From positions 231,364,643 to 231,428,642 of the forward strand of contig NC_057795.1 in assembly GCF_018294505.1 (NCBI RefSeq): DNA of 64,000 nt, given 5' to 3'. Positions 11,298-22,861 of this stretch are shown piece by piece. The DNA comes from Triticum aestivum. Taxonomy: Eukaryota; Streptophyta; Magnoliopsida; Poales; Poaceae. Position numbers and translations under genes: made by a program. The notes beneath the pieces are model-generated. The model did not search any database, was not told the DNA's origin, and saw only the letters and a list, made by a program, of their open reading frames with translations. Positions within the stretch are counted from its first letter, which is position 1. Every line of letters starts with the position of its first letter.

Positions 11298-11729
11298 GGC
11301 GGACAAAAACATGTGTCCCCACCGGCCTGGTAAAACTCGCTTATCTCCCAAGCGTCACAATCAATGGCGCGGTTGGGTTACCCACGTCCGTATTGATGGG
11401 AATCCCGGAATAAGGGGAACACGATCTCTGCTTCGATAAGACGTGCCAAGGAAACCGCTTCGCTAAACGCGCGGAGGTGGAACAATAAAAACAATTTGAG
11501 TAAAGGCTTGGTAGTGGTATGACGTCACACCACAAAATACGTCAGTAGATTGAACTTGTGTAATATTATTCTCTCTACGGTGGTACGTGGAATTTATTTT
11601 TGCAGAGCCGGACACTAACCTGATGTTCACAATCTTCTATAAATTATTCGGAGGAAGAACCCGCCTCGCAATGCCGAAGACAACATGCACGGCGGACTCG
11701 TCGTCATTGAAGCCTGGTTCAGGGGCTAC

Positions 11730-12200
11730 TGAGGGAGTCCCGGACTAGGGGGTGTCCGGATAGCCGAACTATCATCATTGGCCGGACTCCAAGACTATGA
11801 AGATACAAGATTGAAGACTTCGTCCTGTGTCCGGATGGGACTTTCCTTGGCGTGGAAGGCAAGCTTGGCGATACGGATATGTAGATCTCCTACCATTGTA
11901 ACCGACTTTGTGTAACCCTAGCCCTCTCCGGTGTCTATATAAACCGGATGGCTTTAGTCCATAGGACGAACAACAATCATACCATAGGCTAGCTTCTAGG
12001 GTTTAGCCTCCTTGATCTCGTGGTAGATCCACTCTTGTAACACATATCGTCAATATTAATCAAGCAGGACATAGGGTTTTACCTCCATCAAGAGGGCCCG
12101 AACCTGGGTAAAACATCGTGTCCCTCGTCTCCTGTTACCATCCGCCTAGACGCACAGTTCGGGACCCCCTACCCGAGATCCGCCGGTTTTGACACCGACA
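11730..12200 (+). repeat. 3' LTR of Fatima-type copy 2
   Basis: 471 bp, TGAGGGAGTCC to GACACCGACA, TATA box at 11936-11943. Preceded by a short purine-rich stretch (GGTTCAGGGGCTAC, ending 11729) that could be the polypurine tract. Followed not by a target-site duplication but by the leader TTGGTGCTTTCATTGA, so it is placed as if it were also the 5' LTR of a second, lost unit. Confidence 0.88.
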
Positions 12201-12338
12201 TTGGTGCTTTCATTGACTGTGGGCCAATTCGCTTAGCCATCTGGAGCAGATTGAAAGCTACGCCCCTGGCCATCAGGTCAGATTTGGAAGTTTGAACTAC
12301 ACGCCTGACGTCTGCGAAGACTTGAATGAAAGCACCAA
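12201..12338. other. Head-to-head leader junction between inverted LTRs
   Basis: 12201-12216 is the first 16 nt of the plus-strand leader. 12217-12326 matches leader 3757-3865 in plus orientation, with about 113 nt between them missing. 12327-12338 is the first 12 nt of the leader in minus orientation (TGAAAGCACCAA), followed by a minus-strand LTR. Two LTRs therefore face each other across 138 bp. Confidence 0.8.
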
Positions 12339-12811
12339 TGTCGGTGTCAAAACCGGCGGATCTCGGGTAGGGGGTCCTGAACTGTGCGTCTAGGCGGATG
12401 GTAACATGAGACAAGGGACACGATGTTTTTACCCAGGTTCGGGCCCTCTCGATGGAGGTAAGACCCTACTCCTGCTTGATTGATATTGATGATATGGGTA
12501 GTACAAGAGTAGATCTACCACGAGATCAGAGAGGCTAAACCCTAGAAGCTAGCCTATGGTATGATTGTTGTTCGTCCTACGGACTAAAACCCTCCGGTTT
12601 ATATAGACACCGAAGAGGGTTAGGGTTACACATAGTCGGTTACAATGGTAGGAGATCTACATATCCGTATCGCCAAGCTTGCCTTCCACGCCAAGGAAAG
12701 TCCCATCCGGACACGGGACGAAGTCTTCAATCATGTATCTTCATAGTCCAAGAGTCCGGCCGAAGATGATAGTTCGGCTATCCGGACACCCCCTAGTCCG
12801 GGACTCCCTCA
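12339..12811 (-). repeat. Minus-strand LTR of Fatima-type family (probable 5' LTR of copy 1)
   Basis: 473 bp, reverse of the family LTR: starts TGTCGGTGTC and ends GGACTCCCTCA, TATA box at 12598-12605. Immediately to its right is gag of the older chromodomain element, so this LTR marks the right edge of the nested block 1-12811. The matching left edge and target duplication would be outside the window. Confidence 0.85.
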
Positions 12812-12814
12812 GTG

Positions 12815-13780
12815 AGTCTAACCGCTTGTTGGCACGTATCGAGGAGAACACCGCACATCAGTCCAAAGAATTTGCGACCATCCATGACTTCATCGGCTTG
12901 GACCCACCCACCTTTCATCATTCCATCGAGCCACTCGATGCAGATGACTGGCTCCGTAGCATCACTTATAAGCTGCGTTCCGCGAACTTAACTGAAGATG
13001 ACAAGGTCACCTATGCTACATACCACCTGGAAGGTCCTGCTAGTCTTTGGTGGTAGAACTATGAGGCTATGCTTCTAGCTGGCGAGATACCCACTTGGAG
13101 GGATTTCACTTAGGCTTTTCGCGAGCAGCACATTCCCCAGGCCCTCATCGATCGCAAGAGAGAAGAGTTCGGTAGTTTCACCTAGGGTAAGATGGTTGTT
13201 GATGCTTACAATAGAGAGTTTGAGAACCTCGCCCGCTATGCCAAAAAAGAGGTGTCCATGGACGCCAAGAAGCAGGCTAGGTTCTGGAAGGGCCTCAACC
13301 CCAAGTTGCATCGTGATCTCCACCTGCATCATTATGATACATTCCAAGCTCTTGTGAACATGGCCATTAATGCATAGACAGCTCAGCTCACTTACGAGGA
13401 GTCTTGTAAGCACACCCATGATTTGGGATCTTCCTCCGGCTCTAGCTCGCAGAAGCGCCGGATTTGGGTTCCAAATTCCGCTCTTCCTTCCGGATATTCA
13501 CTGAGGCCATCTTATGTGGCACCTCCCCAACTCAGTCGTATGATCCACCCAGGCCTATTGGTAGACCGCTTGTCAGTGCAGGTCCACATCCAACTTCAGG
13601 GACTTGCTTCACATGCGGGAAGCCAGGACACTATGCACGTGACTGCTCTCAGACTAGTTGTGCTCCACCCCAGCCCGAGAAGTCTGTTGGCTGTGTTAAG
13701 CCATCAAGAAAGATGATCAGTGCCAAGCTAGCTCACACTAAACATGGACGAGTGCATCACGTCTCTACTAAAAATGCTCA
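12815..13780 (+). pseudogene. Gag of degenerate chromodomain Gypsy element
   Basis: Gag similarity starts right after the LTR edge (SNRLLARIEENTAHQ) and runs through a Retrotrans_gag domain (DADDWLRSITYKL, YHLEGPASLWW, AYNREFENLARYA, FWKGLNPKL). A CCHC zinc knuckle (CFTCGKPGHYARDC) sits near 13600. The frame is broken by TAG after LWW, two more TAGs, and a TAG near 13375, plus a frameshift near 13540. The N-terminus is missing. It would have been the nucleic-acid-binding structural protein. Confidence 0.82.
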
Positions 13781-13789
13781 TGATGATCC

Positions 13790-15299
13790 GGATGTCATTC
13801 TTGGTACACTCCTTGTCAATTTTCATCCAGCATCGGTTCTATTCGATACTGAGGCATCTCACTCCTTCATTTCTGAAGGCTATGCTTGTTTGCACGACAT
13901 ATCATTTTGTGGTATGCCAACTCCGCTTGAAATCCAAACCCCAGGGTCTAGATGGCAAACTACCAGAATAAGCTATGGTAATGAAATCCTTGTTGACAGA
14001 CTTGTATTCCTTGCATCACTAGTAGCACTCAAGTCTTCAGATATTAACATCATCTTGGGTATGGACTGAATGACAGCTCATCATGCCAAGATTGATTGTT
14101 ACATCAGGTCTATTCAGCTTACACACCCATCTGGCAAGATAGTCACTGTCTCCACTAGACTTAAAAAGCATCAGCTCTATTCTCTTTATGCCAGCCCTCT
14201 TACAGACCTTGAAGATATCTCGGTAGTCCATGACTTTCCGCATGTCTTTCCAGAGGAACTGCCAGGTGTTCCACCTAACACAGATGTAGAGTTCATCATA
14301 GATCTTATCCCAGGAACCGCTTCAATCTCTAGGAGACCTTACAAGATGGCACCCTTAGAACTAGTCGAGCTTAAGAAACAACTTGATGAGTCCTTGCAAA
14401 AAGGTTTCATCTGTCCTAGGTCTTCTCCTTGGGCTTGCCCCATCCTCTTCGTCAAGAAGAAGGATGGTACGGACCGGATGGTTGTAGATTATCGTCCCAT
14501 TAATTTGGTCACGGTAAAGAACTAATATCCGCTCCCAGGATCAACGACCTATATGATCAGCTCACTGGATCCTCAATCTTCTCCAAGATGGATTTGAGGT
14601 TAGGCTACTACCAAATCAAGATTAGAAACGGGGACATCCCCAAGACGGCTTTTGTCACTCGTTATGGTCAGTATGAGTACACCATCATGTCCTTCGGTCT
14701 AACCAACGCCCCAGATACATTCTCCCGCTTGATGAACTCGATCTTCATGGAGTACTTAGATAAGTTCGTCATGGTTTATCTCGATGGTATTCTTATTTAC
14801 TCGAAGAGGAAGAGCATGCCGAACATTTTAGACTTGTGTTAGAAAAACTCAAAGAGCACCGCCTTTATGCCAAGTTCTCCAAGTGTGAATTTTGGTTGCC
14901 AGAAGTGACCTACCTAGGCCACGTGATCTCTGGTAAGGGCATTGATGTCAATCCCGAGAGAGTTAAGGCCGTTCTTGATTGGACTCCACCTGAAACCATT
15001 AAACAAGTTAGGAGTTTCCTTGTTCTAGCCAGTTATTGTCGCTGGTTTGTTGAAAACTTCTCCAAAGTGGCCAAACCTCTCACAGAACTTCTCAAGAAAG
15101 ATAAAAAGTTGAGTGGTCCCCATAGTGTGAGTACAGTTTTCAGGAACTGAAAAGACGCCTGACTTCTGCTCCCATACTTGTGCCACCGTATTTCACGAAG
15201 GACTTTGTTATCTACTGCGACGCCTCATGACAGGGATTAGGTTGCATTCTTATGCAGGATCATCATGTGATTGCCTATGCATCTCGACAGTTGCATCCA
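13790..15299 (+). pseudogene. Pol, 5' part (protease, RT, start of RNase H) of degenerate Gypsy element
   Basis: Protease: VLFDTEASHSFIS near 13840, where the usual D-S/T-G triad reads D-T-E. Then a TGA replaces the conserved Trp after ILGMD (near 14067). RT follows from about 14270 ([32 protein letters not shown]), with TAA and a 1-nt shift near 14525. The catalytic motif reads YLDG instead of Y-x-D-D (near 14785). Thumb and RNase H start (VIAYASRQLHP) continue to 15299, where the Sabrina-type element is inserted. Clearly non-functional. Confidence 0.85.
15295..15299 (+). repeat. Target-site duplication ATCCA, left copy
   Basis: ATCCA precedes the element's terminal TGATAACCC and recurs at 22857-22861. 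Removing the element and one copy rejoins the RNase H reading of the host. Confidence 0.9.
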
Positions 15300-16838
15300 T
15301 GATAACCCGCAAGTATATGGGATAGTTGTAGCCTCTTTCGGTAAGTACGAGTGTCGAACCCAACGAGGAGCTAAAGGTAGAACAAATATTCTCTCAAGCC
15401 CTATCTGCCACTGATACAACTCTACGCACGCTTAGCTTTCGCTTTACCTAGAACAAGTATGAAACTAGAAGTACTTTGTAGGTGTGATAGAATAGGTTTG
15501 CAAGATAATAAAGAACACGTAAATAAAAAGTAGGGGCTGTTTAGATAAAGATGGAATAAAGTAAATAAAGCGAGTGTGGAAAAGTGGTGGTAGGAGTTGT
15601 GAAAGTGTCCCTAAGCAATTGACTACGTTACTAGACCGGTAATCACTATTGCAATTCTATTTGAGGGAGAGGCATAAGCTAACATACTTTCTCTACTTGG
15701 ATCATATGCACTTATGATTGGAACTCTAGCAAGCATCCGCAACTACTAAAGATTTATTAAGGTAAAACCCAACCATAGCATTAAAGTATCAAGTCCTCTT
15801 TATCCCATACGCAAACAACCTACTTACTTGGGTCTGTGTTTCTGTCACTCACGCCACCCACCATAAGCAAATCATAAACATATTGCAAACTCTACAGCGG
15901 GAATCCCTCACGCTTGCGCGACACGGAGGGCACAATAGGACAGCACCAATAATAAAACATGCAACTCAAACCAATCATAGCAATTCATCAATCACCGATA
16001 GGACAATGAAAATCTAGTCAGACATCATAGGATGGTAACACATCATTGGAAAATAATATGAAGCATAAAGCACCATATTCAAGTAGAGGGTACAGCGGGA
16101 TGCGGGAGAGTGGACCACTGAATATAGAAGGGGGAAGGTGATGGAGATGTTGGTGAAGATGACGGCAGTGTTGGTGAAGATCGCGGTGATGATGATGGCC
16201 CCCGGCAGCACTCCGACGCCACCGGAAGCAAGTGGGGAAGAGTCCCCCTTCTTATTCTTCTTCCTTGACCTTCACCCTAGATGGGAGAAGGGTTTCCCCT
16301 CTGGTCCTTGGCTCCCATGGCGTGGGAGGGCGAGAGCCACCCCGAGATTGGATCTATCTCTCTGTTTCTGCATTCTGGGATTCTGCCCTGGCACCGTTTC
16401 CTTTATATCTGGAGATCCGTAACTCCGATTGGATTGAAACCTTCGCCCAGATCGTTTTCCAAAAATTAGCTTTCTTGTGGCCAAAGAAGGGCATCAACCG
16501 CCTTACGGGTGGCCCACGAGATAGGGGGGTGCTCCCCCCCTGGAGTGGTGGCGTGGGCCACTCTCGTGGCCACCTCGGGCACCGTTTTGCGTTGATTCTT
16601 CCTCCCAAAAATCACAAATGTTCCAAAATAATTCTCCGTCTGTTTTATCCCGTTTGGACTCCGTTTGATATTGGGTTTCTGCGAAACATAAAACATGCAA
16701 CAAACAGGAACTGGCACTGGGCACTGGATCAATATGTTAGTCCCAAAAAATAGTATAAAAAGTTGCCAAAAGTATATAAAAGTTGAGTAATATTGGCATG
16801 GAACAATCAAAAATTATAGATACGACAGAGACGTATCA
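15300..16838 (-). repeat. 3' LTR of Sabrina-type element
   Basis: 1539 bp, direct repeat of 21322-22856. Plus strand starts TGATAACCCGCAAGTAT and ends ACGTATCA. GC-rich segment at 16190-16600 and AT-rich end. Any frames here are LTR shadow frames. Confidence 0.9.
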
Positions 16839-16852
16839 GCATCCCCAAGCTT
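16839..16852 (-). other. Polypurine tract of Sabrina-type element
   Basis: Minus-strand AAGCTTGGGGATGC directly abuts the 3' LTR, the position of the plus-strand primer. The same 14-mer occurs at 19023-19036 and 19079-19092 inside the element. Confidence 0.65.
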
Positions 16853-19800
16853 AATTCCTGCTCGTCCTCAAGTAGGTAAATGATAAAAAAGATAATTTTT
16901 GATGTGGAATGCTACCTAGCATAATCTTGATCATATGTCTAATCATGGCATGAATATTAAGACACGAATGATTCAAAGCAATATTCTATCATTTGACATA
17001 AAAACAATAATACTTAGAGCATACCAATAAAGCAATCATGTCTTTTCAAAACAACAAGGCCAAAGCAAGCTTATCTCTACAAAATCATATAGTTTGGCCA
17101 TGCTTCATTTTCGTCACACGAAATGCCCCCATCATGCACAACCTCGATGACAAGCCGAGCAATTGGTTCATACTTTTTAACGCGCTTTAGCTTTTTCAAC
17201 CCTCACGCAATACATAAGCGCAATCCATGGATATAGCACTATAGGTGAAATAGAATATGATGGTGGAGTTTATGTGGAGAAGACAAAAAAAGAAAGTCTC
17301 ACATTGACGTGGCTAATCAACGGGCTATGGAGATGCACATCAATTGATTTCAATGCGAGGAGTAGGGATTGCCATGCAACGGATGCACTAAGAGCTATAA
17401 GTGTATGAAAGCTCAACAAAAGAAACTAAGTGGGTGTGCATCCAACTTGCTTGCTCATGAAGACCTAGGGCATTTGAGGAAGCCCATCGGTTGAATATAC
17501 AAGCCAAGTTCTATAATGAAAATTCCCACTAGTATATGAAAGTGACAACATAGGAGACAATCTATATGAAGAACATGGTGCTACTTTGAAGCACAAGATA
17601 TGAGACTCACTACATGAAGAACAAGGTGCTACTTTGAAGCACAAGTGTGGAAAAAGGATAGTAACATTGCCCCTTTTCTTTTTCTTTTTTTCTTTTTTTT
17701 CTTTTTGGGTGGGCTTCTTTGGCCCCCTTTTTTATTTAGGCTTCTTTGGCCTTTCCTTTTTTTCTTTTTTTTCTTTTATGGGGCAATGTTCTATAATGAT
17801 GATAATCACACTTTTATTTACTTACGACTCGATATTACAACTCGATACTGGAACAAAGATATGACTATATATGAATTCTTCCGGCGGTGTACCGGGATGT
17901 GCAATGATCTAGCATAGCAATGACATCAAAAAACGGACAAGCCATGAAAACATCATGCTAGCTATCTTACGATCATGCAAAGCAATATGACAATGAATGC
18001 TCAATTCATGAATATGATGATGATGGAAGTTGCATGGCAATATATCTCGGAATGGCTATGTAAATGCCATAATAGGTAGGTATGGTGGCTGTCTTGAGGA
18101 AGATATAATGAGGTTTATGTGTGATAGAGCGTGTCATATCACGGGGTTTGGATGCACCGGCGAAGTTTGCACCAACTCTCGAGGTGAGAAAGGGCAATGC
18201 ACGGTACCGAAGAGGCTAGCAATGATGGAAAGGTAAAAGTGTGTATAATCCATGGACTCACATTAGTCATAAAGAACTCATATACTTATTGCAAAATTTT
18301 ATTAGCCCTCGAAGCAAATTACTACTACGCATGCCCCTAGGGGGATAGATTGGTAGGAAAAGACCATTGCTCGTCCCCGACCACCACTCATAAGGAAGAC
18401 AATCATAGAAACACCCCATGCTTCAAATTTGTCACACAACGGTTACCATACATGCATGCTACGGGACTTGCAAACCTCAACACAAGTTTCTCTACAATCC
18501 ACAACCACCCACTAGCATGACTCTAATATCACCACCTTTATATCACAAAACTATTGCAAGCAATCAAACATATCATATTCAATGATCTACAAGTTTATGT
18601 AGGATTTTATGACTAACCATGTGAATGACCAATTCCTGTCATCTCTCTAAATAGATATAAGTGAAGCAAGAGAGTTTAATTCTTTCTATAAAAGATATGC
18701 CCATGCTCTAACAATTATAAGTGAAGCAAAACAGCATTCTACAAATGGCGGTTTTCTATGTAAAGGGAAACAAGCAATCCAAACTTCAAATGATATAAGT
18801 GAAGCACATGAAGCATTCTATAAAGCCACACTCAAAAGATATAAGTGAAGTGCAATGAGCATTCTATAAATCAACCAAGGACTATCTAATACCAGCATGG
18901 TGCATAAAAGAAAAGTGAAAACTAAATGCAAAAGACGCTCCAAGACTTGCACATAATGCATGAACGAAACGAATTCGAAAACAAACCGATACTTGTTGAA
19001 GAAAGAGGGGATGCCATCCGGGGCATCCCCAAGCTTAGACGCCTGAGTCTCCATGAATATTTACTTTGGGTGCCTCGGGCATCCCCAAGCTTGAGCTCTT
19101 GCCTCTCTTACTTTTCCTCATATCGAGACCTCCTCGTTTAGACACTTCATCCACACAAAACTTCAACAGAAAACTCGGTAAGATCCGTTAGTATAATAAA
19201 GCAAATCACCACTCTAAGTACTATTGTAAACCAATTCATATTTTGTTTTTGCATTGTGTCTACTATAATATAACTTTTCCATGGCTTAATCCAGTAATAT
19301 AAATTGATAGATTCATCAAAACAAGCAAATTATGCATCAAAAACAGAATCTGTCAAAAACAGAATAGTCTGTAGCAATCTGAACATCCACCATACTTCTC
19401 GTACCCCAACAATTCTACCAAAATTAGGAAAAATAAACAAGTTGTATAGAAAGACAGTGCAAAAGGAATCAGAACCAATTGACGTTCCAGTTAAAAACAT
19501 GAAGTCGCGCACTACAGCCAAAGTTTCTGTCCTGCACTGTACAAACCAACAAGCATTGTAAACATCCTTATTTTTTATAATACAATGGAATTATACAAGG
19601 GGATAATTATTTTTGATGAAAAGTTTCTGTAATAAAGATTCACAAAGTTTCCGTGAGCATGAACAAAGTTCAAGGAGCTCTCCCACTTCAACAATGCTTG
19701 TCTTTCTCACTTTCACTTTCCTTTTTGAAAAAATTTAGGTTCCCCTCTTTATTTTTTTTGTTTTTAAACTATATAAAAGCACTCAACAGATAAATGACTC

Positions 19801-19925
19801 TCTAAAACTTCTGGGTTGTCTCCCTGGCAGCATTTTCTTTAAAGCCATTAAGGTAGGCATTTTAGTGCTCTAGTAACAAATCCACCCGGATCCCAAGGTA
19901 TATCAAAGCCAATTTTAATTAACAA
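16853..19925. other. Non-coding internal region of Sabrina-type element
   Basis: About 3 kb without a credible gene. It holds a T-rich stretch at 17667-17782 made of C/T runs around a short GGGCTTCTTTGG repeat, a near-repeat of GAACAAGGTGCTACTTTGAAGCACAAG at 17570-17645, recurring ATATAAGTGAAGC-like words at 18655-18850, and two internal copies of the polypurine 14-mer near 19023-19092. Confidence 0.6.
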
Positions 19926-21197
19926 TTATTTGTAATTTAGTAGTGAGCACAAAGTAACATATATCATGTAACAACAAAGTCTAACTCTCTTCCTATGCAT
20001 TGGCATGTCATAAAAGAACAATTCATGCACACATAGTAAAGGCCAATGCATAGTATAAGCAGTTTCTTGCAATTCTATCGTGTTGGAAACATAAAGAGGC
20101 GGAGATGTAGTTCCTCTCTCATAATAATTGCAAGTAGGAGCAGCAAGCACATGCATTTTACATCTATCAAAATCATCATGTGCAATGATAAAAGGCAACC
20201 CATCAATATAATCCTTAATAAGCACAAACTTCTCCGTTATAGTGTAGTTGAGAGAATTCAAAAAGATAATAGGACTATCATGCGTGGGTGCAATAGAAAC
20301 AATTTCATGTTTAACATAAGGAACTATAGCAAGTTCATCTCCATAAGCATAATTCATATTGGCATCTTGGCCACAAGCATAGCAAGCATCATCAAAAAGG
20401 GATATTTCAAGAGAATCAACAGGATCATAGCAATCATCCTTCGCTAAGCACGAAGGGAAATTAAATAATGTATAAGTTGAAGAGTTACTCTCATTAGAAG
20501 GTGGGCACGGGTGATCAATCCGATCTTCCTCCTTTTGTTCTTCGCTCTCTTCATCATTTTTTCATCCAATGAGCTCACAGTTTCATCAATTTCTTCTTCC
20601 ATAGCTTCCTGCAAAATATTAGTCTCTTCTTGGACAGCGGAGACTTTCTCAATAAAAGCATTAATATTGTAATTGTATTCATAATTTTCATAGCAATATA
20701 AGTATAGCAAGATTTTCAGGCCTATAAACATCATCATCTAAAGCTTCGTACTTTTGAAACAAAGATTCAATTTCATAAGCAGCCTTAAAAGCAACAAATT
20801 CTTCTATTTTTTCCACATCATAGTAATCATATATACCATTAGCATAAGAAGCTAAGGTTTCATTATAATTAAATTTGCATGAAAAGGGAAGGTGTGGAGC
20901 CTTCATCCTAGAGCAACAAGTAATATCATATCTCAAGCAAAGATCCCGAGCATACCAACGCAACATAATAAGTTGATCCCATAATAGTTTCCCTTTTTTT
21001 GTCAAGCGATAATCCCTAAAGTATTCACATTGATCCAACGTGTCTCCCATTATAAAGTTGAATGGGGTTTTCTTAGGATTATCAAAGTAGTACATAATAT
21101 CTTTCACATAATGAGAATCGAGGGTTTTGGGAGTTACCCCATCTTCATGAGTAGCAAGTACACCTATTTTTTTTGGTATTTTGCGTTCCATATCCAT
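19926..21197 (-). pseudogene. Retroelement ORF of unknown function in gag position (Sabrina-type), broken
   Basis: Minus strand, starting about 95 bp after the PBS (protein begins MDMERKIPKKIGVLATHEDG at 21197). Three open pieces follow each other in different frames: 21197-20688, about 20737-20444 and 20357-19926. The first is rich in Tyr, Asp and Lys with HYVKDIMYYFDNP, a Cys pair (DITCCSR) and an acidic tail; the last contains TITEKFVLIKDYIDGLPF and ends near TLCSLL. I recognise no gag, protease or RT motif. Its place suggests a Gag-like or packaging protein, but this is inference. It was probably one frame of about 420 codons. Confidence 0.6.
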
Positions 21198-21292
21198 AAC
21201 TAAAGATAGAGAAGAACTAAGAACAGCAAATAAAAATTACTTAGTGATAAAGCAAACAAGCACACACTAGAATATTCACCCCACGCTATGAC

Positions 21293-21310
21293 TCCCCGGC
21301 AACGGCGCCA
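21293..21310 (-). other. Primer-binding site, Asp-tRNA type
   Basis: On the minus strand, TGGCGCCGTTGCCGGGGA, 11 nt inside the 5' LTR. It fits the 3' end of plant tRNA-Asp as commonly used by Athila-lineage Gypsy elements. Confidence 0.75.
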
Positions 21311-21321
21311 GAAAAAGGTCT

Positions 21322-22856
21322 TGATAACCCGCAAGTATACGGGATAGTTGTAGCCTCTTTCGATAAGTAAGAGTGGCAAACCCAATGAGGAGCTAAAGCT
21401 AGAACAAATATTATCTCAAGCCCTATCTGCCACTGATACGACTCTACGCACGCTTAGCGTTCACTTTACCTAGAACAAGTATAAAACTAGAAGTACTTTG
21501 TAGGTGTGATAGAATAGGTTTGCAAGATAATAAAGAACACGTAAATAAAAAGTAGGGGCTGTTTAGATAAAGATGGAATAAATTAAATAAAGCGAGTGTG
21601 GAAAAGTGGTTGTAGGAGTTGTGAAAGTGTCCCTAAGCAATTGACTACGTTACTAGACCGGTAATCACTATTGCAATTCTATTTGAGGGAGAGGCATAAG
21701 CTAACATACTTTCTCTACTTGGATCATATGCACTTATGATTGGAACTCTAGCAAGCATCCGCAACTACTAAAGATTCATTAAGGTAAACCCAACCATAGC
21801 ATGAAAGTATCAAGTCCCCTTTATCCCATACGCAAACAACCTACTTACTCGGGTCTGTGCTTCTGTCACTCACGCCACCCACCATAAGAAAATCATAAAC
21901 ATATTGCAAACCCTATAGCGGGAATCCATCATGCTTGCGCAACATGGAGGGCATAATAGGACAGCACCAATAATAAAACATGCAACTCAAACCAATCATA
22001 GCAATTCATCAATCACCGACAGGACAATGAAAATCTACTCAGACATCATAGGATGGTAACACATCATTGGAAAATAATATGAAGCATAAAGCACCATGTT
22101 CAAGTAGAGGGTATGGCGGGTTGCGAGAGAGTAGACCACTGAATATAGAAGGGGGAAGGTGATGGAGATGTTGGTGAAGATGACAGCGGTGTTGGTGAAG
22201 ATCGCGGTGATGATGATGGCCCCCGGCAGCACTCCGGCGCCACCGGAAGCAAGGGGGAGAGAGCCCCCTTCTTCTTCTTCCTTGACCTTCTCCCTAGATG
22301 GGAGAAGGGTTTCCCCTCTGGTCCATGGCTCCCATGGTGTGGGAGGGGCGAGAGCCCCTCCAAGATTGGATCTATCTCTCTGTTTCTGTGTTCTGGGATT
22401 CTGCCCTGGCACCGTTTCCTTTATATCTGGAGATCCGTAACTCCAATTTGATTGAAACTTTCGCCTAGATCGTTTTCCAAAAATTAGCTTTCTTGCGGCC
22501 AAAGAAGGGCATCAACCGCCTTACGGGTGGCCCACGAGATAGGAGGGTGCGCCCCCTTGGAGTGGTGGCGTGGGCCACTCTCGTGGCCACCTCGGGCACC
22601 GTTTCACGTTGATTCTTCCTCCCAAAAATCACAAATATTCCAAAATAATTCTCCGTCCGTTTTTATCCCATTTGGACTCTGTTTGATATTGGGTTTCTGC
22701 GAAACATAAAACATGCAACAAACAGGAACTGGCACTGGGCACTGGATCAATATGTTAGTCCCAAAAAATAGTATAAAAAGTTGCCAAAAGTATATAAAAG
22801 TTGAGTAATATTGGCATGGAACGATCAAAAATTATAGATACGATGGAGATGTATCA
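21322..22856 (-). repeat. 5' LTR of Sabrina-type element
   Basis: 1535 bp, partner of 15300-16838. Minus strand starts TGATACATCTCC (first bases changed from the TGATACGTCTC of the other LTR) and ends GGGTTATCA next to the PBS. Confidence 0.9.
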
Positions 22857-22861
22857 ATCCA
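22857..22861 (+). repeat. Target-site duplication ATCCA, right copy
   Basis: Second copy of the 5-bp duplication flanking the Sabrina-type element (left copy 15295-15299). Confidence 0.9.

Larger units (their letters stand above)
3157..12200 (+). mobile_element. Fatima-type non-autonomous Gypsy element, copy 2 (two LTRs)
   Basis: A 9.04-kb element bounded by two 471-bp direct LTRs (3157-3627 and 11730-12200). Order: LTR, leader, acidic ORF, gag-protease, 1.2-kb spacer, antisense gene, LTR. No RT, RNase H or integrase lies between the protease end (6957) and the antisense gene, so it would need enzymes in trans. A hand comparison of the LTRs gives roughly 13 differences, mostly transitions (about 3%). 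There is no clean target-site duplication: the left flank is GTGAC, while the 3' LTR is followed directly by the family's own leader (TTGGTGCTTTCATTGA). This points to recombination after insertion. Confidence 0.88.
15300..22856 (-). mobile_element. Sabrina-type non-autonomous Gypsy element, complete with TSD
   Basis: 7557 bp inserted in RNase H of the host element. On the minus strand the LTRs run from TGATACGTC to CTTGCGGGTTATCA: 5' LTR 21322-22856, 3' LTR 15300-16838. The PBS at 21293-21310 matches an Asp-tRNA type. There is one broken ORF region (19926-21197) and about 3 kb of non-coding sequence. No gag, RT or integrase is recognisable, so it is non-autonomous. In the first 200 bp the two LTRs differ at about 13 positions. 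The family name is recalled, not searched. Confidence 0.88.

Noticed and set aside
3157..12200. Antisense gene as a captured host gene
   Set aside because: It is present at the same position in copy 3 with the same structure, so it belongs to the element family rather than being a one-off capture in this copy.
3152..12816. GTGAC (3152-3156) and GTGAG (12812-12816) as a target-site duplication around 3157-12811
   Set aside because: Only 4 of 5 bases match, and the flanks belong to different elements (Fatima-type gag on the left, chromodomain Gypsy gag on the right), so one insertion cannot explain them.
17634..17917. Phe-rich membrane-like protein at 17634-17917
   Set aside because: Translation of the T-rich low-complexity stretch (Phe from TTT/TTC codons).
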